This document shows positions 1-5,484 of a stretch of DNA of 6,151 nt, in pieces. The position numbers were made by a program, and so were the translations under genes. The DNA comes from Deferribacteres bacterium (lineage in GTDB: Bacteria > Thermosulfidibacterota > Thermosulfidibacteria > Thermosulfidibacterales > Thermosulfidibacteraceae), in contig JAADEW010000038.1 of assembly GCA_013153205.1 (NCBI GenBank), positions 1 to 6,151 of the forward strand. The letters are read 5' to 3'. Position 1 is the stretch's first letter, and each line of letters begins with the position of its first letter. A model generated the notes under the pieces. It was given only the letters and a program-made list of their open reading frames with translations. It had not been told where the DNA came from and searched no databases.

Positions 1-310
1 TTTCCGCCTCAGCGGGCTCTGCGGCATCAGTAAAGCTCGGTCTTCTACCCTTTACACAGCTGGCAAGAAGGGTGAACTGCGATACAACAAGCAGTTCTCC
101 CCCAACCTCAAGCAGGGACCTGTTCATCTTGCCGGCTTCATCCTCAAAAATCCTGAGGTTCACAATCTTATCTGCAAGCCACTCTGCCTCCCGTTCGCCA
201 TCACCTTTAGCCACCCCAAGGAGGCAGTTTATGCCCTTGCCTATCTCCCCCACCCGCTTTCCATCAACCTCAACCCACGAGCGATTGACCCTCTGAATTA
301 CCGCTATCAC
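1..310 (-). CDS. dtd: D-aminoacyl-tRNA deacylase (DTD), N-terminal 103 residues, 3' end cut by the window
   Basis: DTD hydrolyses D-aminoacyl-tRNAs (classically D-Tyr-tRNA) and so keeps D-amino acids out of cytoplasmic translation. The reverse strand reads without a stop from a GTG at 310-308 to the window edge. It opens with MIAVIQRVNRSWVEVDG and carries LRIFEDEAGKMN (residues 52-63) and SQFTL at 77-81, the first DTD signature motif, at the position expected for the family. GRRPSF follows at 88-93. The second signature (the NxGPxT cross-subunit motif) and the last 40 or so residues lie outside the window. The GTG start is chosen because the protein begins exactly where family members begin and a strong GGAGG lies 5 bases upstream. 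The gene is divergent from the acyl-CoA ligase operon and functionally unrelated to it. The family call is very secure. Confidence 0.95.
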   Translation of the reverse strand, partial: MIAVIQRVNRSWVEVDGKRVGEIGKGINCLLGVAKGDGEREAEWLADKIVNLRIFEDEAGKMNRSLLEVGGELLVVSQFTLLASCVKGRRPSFTDAAEPAEAE

Positions 311-315
311 CTCTA

Positions 316-320
316 CCTCC
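316..320 (-). promoter_or_regulatory. Shine-Dalgarno site of dtd
   Basis: On the minus strand GGAGG sits 5 bases before the GTG start codon at 310. This perfect match to the anti-Shine-Dalgarno core decides the use of the non-ATG start. Confidence 0.75.
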
Positions 321-339
321 AAGCTTCGTATAAATAACT

Positions 340-368
340 TCTATAAAGAATGGAGACAAACTTTACAA
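340..368 (-). promoter_or_regulatory. Candidate sigma70-type promoter for dtd
   Basis: Reading the minus strand, TTGTAA (368-363) and TATAGA (345-340) are separated by 17 bases. Each box matches the consensus at 4 of 6 positions. Transcription would begin near 333, leaving a leader of roughly 23 bases that contains the GGAGG site. The match was made by eye in AT-rich sequence, so the exact boxes are uncertain. Confidence 0.4.
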
Positions 369-391
369 TTGCCCGCTTTTTCTGCTAAATC
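362..391 (+). promoter_or_regulatory. Weak candidate promoter for the acyl-CoA ligase / dehydratase operon
   Basis: TTTACA at 362-367 matches a -35 box at 5 of 6 positions. It is followed after 18 bases by TAAATC (386-391), preceded by a TG at 383-384 as in an extended -10, but that hexamer matches only 3 of 6 positions. A better -10-like TATAAA at 342-347 has no recognisable -35 at the right distance. A promoter for the four-gene unit should lie in this 108-base gap because no other gap exists upstream, but the precise location is a guess. The -35 overlaps the -35 of the proposed dtd promoter. Confidence 0.25.
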
Positions 392-411
392 CAAGGGAAA
401 ATTTTCAAGGG
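392..411. repeat. 10-bp palindrome GAAAATTTTC inside a 14-base-spaced CAAGGG direct repeat
   Basis: GAAAATTTTC at 397-406 is a perfect palindrome. CAAGGG occurs at 392-397 and again at 406-411, the second copy overlapping the ligase ribosome binding site. It lies between the presumed promoter and the start codon, where a repressor or translational control site could act. AT-rich leaders produce such palindromes by chance, so regulatory meaning is only possible. Confidence 0.3.
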
Positions 412-414
412 GAG
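407..414 (+). promoter_or_regulatory. Shine-Dalgarno site of the acyl-CoA ligase gene
   Basis: AAGGGGAG ends 4 bases before the ATG at 419. It is the strongest ribosome binding site of the plus-strand operon and supports 419 as the first translated gene's start. Confidence 0.65.
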
Positions 415-418
415 CAAG

Positions 419-2083
419 ATGGCAAAGCCCTGGCTCAAGCACTACGACAAAGGAGTCCCCCCGAGCATTGATTACCCCAGATGGGGCATACATGAGCTTT
501 TAGACAGAAGTGCCGAAAAGTATCCGGGAAATACCCTGACCTTATTCTTCGGTAAGGCTCTCACCTACCGAAAGATAAAGGAGTTGAGCGACAGCCTGGC
601 AAAGTCACTAACCGAAATGGGAATCCGCCGGAAAGATAAGGTGGCTCTCCTTCTTCCCAACTATCCCGGGTTCATCATCTCCTACTACGGCATACTGAAA
701 ACCGGAGCCGCTGTGGTGCCCCTTAACCCACTTTACACGGAAAGCGAGCTGGAATATCAGCTCTCAGAATCAGAGGCAAAAGCCGTTATCACCATACCCA
801 TGTTCGCAGATAAAGCGGCAAAGCTTGCGGAAAAGCTCGGCATAACCCCCATCGTTGACTTCATAAGCGACTACATGCCCCTTCCTCTAAAGCTCATCCT
901 CCGGATGAAAGAGAGAAAAAGGCTGAAACAGGCGGAAAAAGCGGACTTTGTAGAGATGAGAAGACTGCTCGACACCCCGGCAGACGGCTTTAAACCAGCT
1001 GAAACGGACCCTGACGAGCTGGGGGTTCTCATATACTCCGGGGGCACCACCGGGGTTGCAAAAGGCATTATGCTTTCCCACTTTGCGGTGGTTGCCAACG
1101 CACATCAGATAGCCGCATGGGGACAGCTCACCCATAAAGAGCGGATACTTGCCGTTTTGCCCCTTTTCCACGGCTACGGCATGAACGTGTGTATGAACGC
1201 ACCAATCCTTTCAGGGATGAGCATGGTTCTTCTTCCGCGCTTTGACGCGAAAGAGATGGCAAAGACCATAGCCAAATACAAACCCACCACCACGGCAGTG
1301 GTTCCCACCATACTGATTGCCCTGTCAAATCTCCCCGACATTAACAAATACGACTTCACAAGCTTGAAAGCCGTGTGGGTTGGAGCGGCTCCCCTCACAA
1401 AGGCGGTAAAGGAAAACTTTGAAAAAAAGGCGGGATGCCGGGTAATAGAAGGATACGGACTTACGGAAGCGGTGACTGCCATTATGGCAAACCCATATCA
1501 GGGCATGCATAAAGTTGGAAGCATCGGCATTCCTTTTCCCGACGTGGATGCCAGGATTGTCTCAATAGACGACGGAAAGGAGCTTCCTCCCAACGAGCAG
1601 GGAGAGATAGTTCTCAAGACCCCCACGGTGATGATGGGATATCTGAACAGACCAGATGAAACGAAAGAGACAGTGAAAGACGGCTGGCTCTTCACGGGAG
1701 ACATAGGCTACATGGACGAAGACGGATACTTCTACATCACGGACAGGAAAAAAGACCTCATCATCGTCGGGGGATTCAATGTCTTTCCCAGAGAGATAGA
1801 CGAGGTTCTCCACAGGCACCCCAAGGTCAAAGAGGGCATCACCATAGGAATTCCTGACGAATACAAGGGGGAAAAGATAAAGGTATATATCGTGCTGAAA
1901 GATGGGGAGACGGCAACTAAAGAAGAGTTTATAGAGTATTTCAAAAAGCACCTCGCCCCCTACAAGGTGCCTAAAGAGATAGAGTTCAGGAAAGAACTCC
2001 CCAAAAACGCCATAGGCAAGATACTGCGGCGCATCCTGAAAGAAGAGGAGCTGAAAAAGCTAAAGGAAAGCGGCTCAAGATGA
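419..2083 (+). CDS. AMP-forming acyl-CoA ligase (long-chain-fatty-acid-CoA ligase-like)
   Basis: The 554-residue protein is a complete member of the adenylate-forming (ANL) superfamily. These enzymes make an acyl-AMP from a carboxylate and ATP, then transfer the acyl group to CoA. The core motifs are present in order: phosphate-binding loop YSGGTTGVAKG (206-216), GYGLTE (345-350), TGD (426-428) and DRKKDLI (442-448). The C-terminal domain carries PKNAIGK (528-534), in which K534 is the expected adenylation lysine. There is no signal peptide or clear membrane segment. The opening PWLKHYDKGVP and the overall length resemble FadD-like long-chain ligases more than benzoate-CoA ligases, but substrate class cannot be read safely from motifs. 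It is the first gene of a four-gene unit, and its TGA overlaps the ATG of the next gene. By context it probably supplies the CoA thioester used by the dehydratase/reductase encoded behind it. The adenylate-forming assignment is secure; the substrate is unknown. Confidence 0.93.
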   Translation: MAKPWLKHYDKGVPPSIDYPRWGIHELLDRSAEKYPGNTLTLFFGKALTYRKIKELSDSLAKSLTEMGIRRKDKVALLLPNYPGFIISYYGILKTGAAVVPLNPLYTESELEYQLSESEAKAVITIPMFADKAAKLAEKLGITPIVDFISDYMPLPLKLILRMKERKRLKQAEKADFVEMRRLLDTPADGFKPAETDPDELGVLIYSGGTTGVAKGIMLSHFAVVANAHQIAAWGQLTHKERILAVLPLFHGYGMNVCMNAPILSGMSMVLLPRFDAKEMAKTIAKYKPTTTAVVPTILIALSNLPDINKYDFTSLKAVWVGAAPLTKAVKENFEKKAGCRVIEGYGLTEAVTAIMANPYQGMHKVGSIGIPFPDVDARIVSIDDGKELPPNEQGEIVLKTPTVMMGYLNRPDETKETVKDGWLFTGDIGYMDEDGYFYITDRKKDLIIVGGFNVFPREIDEVLHRHPKVKEGITIGIPDEYKGEKIKVYIVLKDGETATKEEFIEYFKKHLAPYKVPKEIEFRKELPKNAIGKILRRILKEEELKKLKESGSR

Positions 2084-3159
2084 TTGAAATACCGAAAAGA
2101 AGCGAGGTCATAAAGAAGCAGAAAGATGAGGGAAAGCTCATAGCCGCAGTCTTTCCCATACACTATCCGAAAGAGCTTCTCAGAGCCTTCAACATACACC
2201 CCGTTGAGGTATGGGGACCTCCCCTGGTGGATACGAAAACAGGAAACGCCCATCTTCAGCCTTACATCTGCTCCATCGTGAAATGCGGGCTCTCCTTTCT
2301 GCTTGACGAAGCAATAGGCACAGTGGACATGGTGCTCGTGCCTCACGGATGCGACTCCCTTCAGGGGTTGGGGAGCCTTCTCCTTGACTTTATAAAGCCT
2401 GAAAAACCGGTGATGGTTTTCTACCCCCCAAGGGAAAAGAGAAGCTGTGATGTGGGCTTTCTGGAAAAGGAGATAAAAAGGCTCTACCACCAGCTCTGCC
2501 AGCTCACGGGTTATTCCCCTGACGAAGAAAGGCTCCTCAAGGAGATAGAAAAGGAAGAAGCACTTGAAGAAAGCCTGCTCAAGCTTTACGAAAACAGAAA
2601 AGAAGTTACCCTCTCAAGCCTTGAGTTTTACAGACTTATAAGGGCGAGGGAATATCTCGATGCAGATACCCTGATGAATCTTTTAAAGAGCGTTCCCCAA
2701 AAGAAACAGACCCCTCTCACAAACTCAAAACCTGTAATACTATCGGGTATCGTGCCTGAACCCATGGACATACTTGAAAAGATTGACGAAATGGGCGCCT
2801 ATGTCGCCGCAGATGACTTTGCCTCGTGCAGAAGAAGGGTTTACGGCAAAGGAGAAAGCCGTAATCCATTTACGAGAATGGCTGAAAGGATATTAAACGG
2901 GCCTCCCGACTCAACCAAGGGAAGCTCCTTTGACGAAAGAATCGCCTTCATAGAAAGCCTCATCAGGAGGTGTTCCGCAAAGGCGGTGATATTCCACAAC
3001 ATAAAGTTCTGTGAAACGGAAGAGTTTTATCATCCCATACTGAAAAGGGCCCTGAAAGAGATGGGAGTCAAAACCGTTGAGGTGGAAGTGGACCTCAACG
3101 AGCGAATGCCCCAGCAGGCTTTAACGAGAATCAACGCACTTATAGAGAGTATAGAGTGA
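2080..3159 (+). CDS. 2-hydroxyacyl-CoA dehydratase / benzoyl-CoA reductase family, small (beta, HgdB/BcrC-like) subunit
   Basis: The 359-residue protein belongs to the HgdB/BcrC branch of the 2-hydroxyacyl-CoA dehydratase D-component family, whose members carry a [4Fe-4S] cluster and act as one half of a heterodimer. Three cysteines fall in the contexts expected for cluster ligands: C64 in PYICSIVKC, C91 in HGCDSL, and C311 in IKFCETEEFYHP (compare the family's F-C-D-P context). Further cysteines are C69, C123, C140, C250 and C298. A charged, probably helical region lies at about 146-175. The length is close to BcrC and HgdB. The ATG overlaps the ligase stop as ATGA, and AAGGA stands 12 bases upstream, so translation is probably coupled. 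The larger partner subunit follows directly. Whether it performs alpha-hydroxyacyl-CoA dehydration, aromatic ring reduction or another reaction is not visible. Family membership is confident. Confidence 0.88.
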   Translation: MIEIPKRSEVIKKQKDEGKLIAAVFPIHYPKELLRAFNIHPVEVWGPPLVDTKTGNAHLQPYICSIVKCGLSFLLDEAIGTVDMVLVPHGCDSLQGLGSLLLDFIKPEKPVMVFYPPREKRSCDVGFLEKEIKRLYHQLCQLTGYSPDEERLLKEIEKEEALEESLLKLYENRKEVTLSSLEFYRLIRAREYLDADTLMNLLKSVPQKKQTPLTNSKPVILSGIVPEPMDILEKIDEMGAYVAADDFASCRRRVYGKGESRNPFTRMAERILNGPPDSTKGSSFDERIAFIESLIRRCSAKAVIFHNIKFCETEEFYHPILKRALKEMGVKTVEVEVDLNERMPQQALTRINALIESIE

Positions 3160-4481
3160 TGGACACCCTGAAAAGGATAAAATACGAAGTCATAACAAAG
3201 GCGGCAAAGCTTGCCCTCAAAGGGAACAGAATCCTTTCAGAACGCAAGTTCAAAACCCCCAAAAGATGGCGAACGGATATACTGGCTCCTCCCCTGAAAA
3301 TAGGCTTGAGGACGAAAGAGCTTGTAACCAGACACTACCTTGAGGGAAGATACGCTGAAGGAGCAAAACCCGTTGCATGGGTCACATCAGGAGCACCGGT
3401 GGAGATACTCAAGGCACTCGGATTTTACGTGCTTTATCCGGAAAATCACGCCGCTTTGTGCGGTGCAAGAAGGACGGCTTTAGAGCTCTGTCTGGAAGCG
3501 GAAAAAAGCGGGTATTCCATGGACATCTGCTCATACGCAAGGTGCGACTTTGGCGCCCTTATCTCGGGCAAAACTCCGGTGGGAAAACTCCCCAAGCCCG
3601 ATTTGCTTTTGTGCTGCACCAATATATGCCAGACCGTGCTTTACTGGTATAGGGTGCTGGAGAAGCACTTTAACGTGCCTCTGGTGGTTATAGACACCCC
3701 CTTTCTCTACCGGGAAGCAGAAGAGCACCACATAGAATACGTAAAAAATCAGCTTGATAAGCTCGTGGAAGTGGCTGAAAGGGTGAGCGGAAAGAAGCTC
3801 AAGTTTGAAAGGCTGAAAGAAACCCTGAGGCTGTCCAAAATGGCGGCAGAGCTCTGGCACGAGGTTATCCAGACGGGAAAGAATGTGCCATCACCCATAT
3901 CGGTTTTTGACCAGTTCATACACATGGCACCTATAGTTGAGATGCGGGGAGATGCGGAAACCGTTGACTTCTACGCCGAGATGCTCAAAGAGCTTCAGGA
4001 AAGGATAGAAAAGGGAGTCTCTGCCGTTGTGAAAGAAAGGAGAAGGCTCCTGTGGGATAACCTTCCCATCTGGTACAAGCTGAAATTTCTATCGGAATTT
4101 CTGGCGGAAAGGGGTATCGCCATCGTAACCTCTACCTACACAAACGCATGGGGAGAGCTTGCCCCAATGATGGACCCGCAACGCCCCATAGAGTCCATGG
4201 CAAAAACCTATCTCTACCCCATACTTAACAGGGGCGTGGGACACAAGCTCAAAACCATGAAGGAGATGATAAAAGATTACAGCCTGAACGGCGCCATCCT
4301 CCACTCCGACAGGTCCTGCAAACCCTATTCCGTGGGGCAGATAGACGAAAGGAACAGGCTCATATCAGAGCTGGGGGTTCCTGCACTACTGCTTGAAGCA
4401 GACCATAACGACCCAAGGGCTTACGCAGAGGAGCAGGTCAGAACGAGGCTTTCCGCCTTTGCAGAGATGCTTGAAAGCTGA
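3159..4481 (+). CDS. 2-hydroxyacyl-CoA dehydratase / benzoyl-CoA reductase family, large (alpha, HgdA/BcrB-like) subunit
   Basis: This protein is 440 residues from the ATG at 3159. A GTG at 3156 is also possible and adds one residue; ATG is preferred only as the commoner codon, and AGAGAG at 3144-3149 suits both. It resembles BcrB/HgdA-type subunits along its length. The presumed [4Fe-4S] ligands are C124 in DICSYARCD, C157 in CCTNICQT, and C387 in SDRSCKPYSVGQ, the last matching the S-C-N/K-x-x-S-x-G-Q context near the C-terminus of BcrB. Other family features are WVTSGAPVE (74-82), YPENHAALCGARR (93-105), a segment beginning SPIS (245-248) and TSTYTNAWGE (324-333). Extra cysteines sit at C129, C152 and C153. 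It is translated right after the small subunit and should pair with it to form the catalytic component that receives electrons from the activator encoded next. The reaction and substrate are not determined. Confidence 0.88.
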   Translation: MDTLKRIKYEVITKAAKLALKGNRILSERKFKTPKRWRTDILAPPLKIGLRTKELVTRHYLEGRYAEGAKPVAWVTSGAPVEILKALGFYVLYPENHAALCGARRTALELCLEAEKSGYSMDICSYARCDFGALISGKTPVGKLPKPDLLLCCTNICQTVLYWYRVLEKHFNVPLVVIDTPFLYREAEEHHIEYVKNQLDKLVEVAERVSGKKLKFERLKETLRLSKMAAELWHEVIQTGKNVPSPISVFDQFIHMAPIVEMRGDAETVDFYAEMLKELQERIEKGVSAVVKERRRLLWDNLPIWYKLKFLSEFLAERGIAIVTSTYTNAWGELAPMMDPQRPIESMAKTYLYPILNRGVGHKLKTMKEMIKDYSLNGAILHSDRSCKPYSVGQIDERNRLISELGVPALLLEADHNDPRAYAEEQVRTRLSAFAEMLES

Positions 4482-4482
4482 A

Positions 4483-5244
4483 ATGAAGAGGCTTTTTGTC
4501 GGCATAGACGCAGGTTCAACCGCCGTTAAGGTGGTGGTGATAGACTCCGAAAAGAGGGTGCTCTATACCCTCATTGAAGACACAAAGCCTTTTATAGAGG
4601 AGCAGACCGGCTCCATCCTGAAAGCCATCAGAGAAAAATTTTCGGGATGCGAATTTTTCGTTACGGCAACGGGATACGGCGCCCAGCTCGTCAAGGAAGC
4701 CGACAAGCGGGTGACGGAGATAAGCTGTCATGCCAGAGGAGCCTTTTTCGCAACAGGCAAAAAAGGTACCGTAATAGACATAGGAGGACAGGACAGCAAG
4801 GTGATAGTGGTGGGAAACGATGGTCAGGTTCTTGACTTCGTAATGAACGACAAGTGCGCCGCCGGAACGGGCAGATTCCTGGAAAACATAGCATGGAGGC
4901 TCAAGCTCTCCTTTAAAGAGATGGAAGAGCTCGCCCTCTCAAGCAGGGAAGAGGTGAGCATATCCAGCACCTGCGCGGTCTTTGCGGAATCAGAGGTTAT
5001 ATCAATGCTGGCTAAAGGGATAGAGCTAAAGAAAATAGTGAAAGGCATACATAGAGCCCTCGTTAAAAGGATAACTGCCATGCTCTACAGCGTCTCCTTC
5101 TTTCCCCCTCTTATACTTTCGGGAGGCGTTGCCAGAAACAGGGCAGTTCAAAAGATGATTGAAGAGGAGACCGGAGAAAAAATCATCGTCCCGGAAAATC
5201 CGCAGATAACAGGAGCACTGGGAGCGGCTCTATCGGGACTGTAA
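4483..5244 (+). CDS. Acyl-CoA dehydratase activase / reductase ATPase subunit (HgdC/BcrD-like, BadF/BadG family)
   Basis: The 253-residue ATPase is of the ASKHA (actin/hexokinase) fold. Such activators form dimers bridged by one [4Fe-4S] cluster and use ATP hydrolysis to inject a low-potential electron into the catalytic subunits. Motifs are phosphate-1 GIDAGSTAVK (7-16), DIGGQDSK (99-106), NDKCAAGTGRFLE (122-134) and STCAVFAESE (162-171), and the adenosine/phosphate-2 loop LSGGVARN (212-219). C125 and C164 correspond to the two cysteines per monomer that hold the shared cluster in HgdC. The length fits HgdC (about 260) and BcrD rather than the longer BcrA. The ATG at 4483 is chosen because MKRLFVGIDAGST is the standard family beginning. 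The reading frame stays open 30 codons upstream to a TTG, but that part lies inside the alpha-subunit gene and is unlike the family. The start is one base after the preceding TGA, with only a weak ribosome site, which suggests coupled reinitiation. Confidence 0.93.
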   Translation: MKRLFVGIDAGSTAVKVVVIDSEKRVLYTLIEDTKPFIEEQTGSILKAIREKFSGCEFFVTATGYGAQLVKEADKRVTEISCHARGAFFATGKKGTVIDIGGQDSKVIVVGNDGQVLDFVMNDKCAAGTGRFLENIAWRLKLSFKEMEELALSSREEVSISSTCAVFAESEVISMLAKGIELKKIVKGIHRALVKRITAMLYSVSFFPPLILSGGVARNRAVQKMIEEETGEKIIVPENPQITGALGAALSGL

Positions 5245-5484
5245 ACCCCTCTTTGAAGCAAACTCCCTTACCGCCTCCGCCACTATCTGGGAGATGGACG
5301 GATAACCTCCCTCAGCCTTCAATATCCACAGGGTTCTGACCACATCCTCCGGCAGGGAAAGGGTAACCTTTTTGTTTTTAGGGGAAGAAGCCTTAACCGC
5401 CGCTTTCTCCGCCACCTCGTCAATAAAGGTTCTCCTTTTGCTTTTTATTATTTCCCCTATCCTCTCTATTTCCCTTTTTCCCAT
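5230..5484 (-). CDS. Small ribbon-helix-helix-like DNA-binding protein, probable ParA partner
   Basis: The 84-residue protein has a basic N-terminal half (residues 1-39, rich in K/R). A region with the beta-helix-helix pattern of ribbon-helix-helix (CopG/Arc/MetJ) proteins follows: strand KKVTLSLP (38-45), helix about 46-60, and helix about 63-79 containing SISQIVAEAVREF. Such dimeric proteins bind operator or centromere DNA through the strand pair. It starts 19 bases inside the end of the upstream parA-like gene, with GAGAGGA (5498-5492) 7 bases before the ATG, so the two are cotranscribed and probably coupled. Small RHH proteins serve as the centromere-binding partner of ParA in several plasmid systems (ParG and omega types). 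That role here is inferred from context plus fold pattern, and an autorepressor function is compatible. Its stop lies within the convergent activator gene, overlapping it by 15 bases. Confidence 0.75.
   Translation of the reverse strand: MGKREIERIGEIIKSKRRTFIDEVAEKAAVKASSPKNKKVTLSLPEDVVRTLWILKAEGGYPSISQIVAEAVREFASKRGLQSR

Noticed and set aside
72..296. Plus-strand reading frame of 74 codons
   Set aside because: It lies antisense to dtd, whose minus-strand translation is clearly family-like. The plus-strand product is Ser/Pro-rich low-complexity sequence with no recognisable family.
1960..2490. Minus-strand reading frame of 176 codons spanning the ligase/beta-subunit junction
   Set aside because: It is antisense to two well-supported genes, has no recognisable domain and crosses their overlap. 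It is best explained as a shadow of codon bias.
2080..4481. Double-cubane cluster protein (DCCP) interpretation of the two catalytic genes
   Set aside because: DCCPs are a single catalytic polypeptide with an activator. Here two distinct tandem subunits match the HgdB/BcrC and HgdA/BcrB branches, so the heterodimer reading is preferred.
4393..4482. 30-codon N-terminal extension of the activator from a TTG
   Set aside because: It lies within the alpha-subunit gene, does not resemble HgdC-type N-termini, and the ATG at 4483 begins exactly at the family's usual start.
5176..5202. Possible minus-strand terminator downstream of the RHH gene (short CGGA/TCCG hairpin and a T6 run)
   Set aside because: The stem is only about 4 base pairs and the T-run is several bases away. 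It also lies inside conserved coding sequence of the activator, so it is not convincing.
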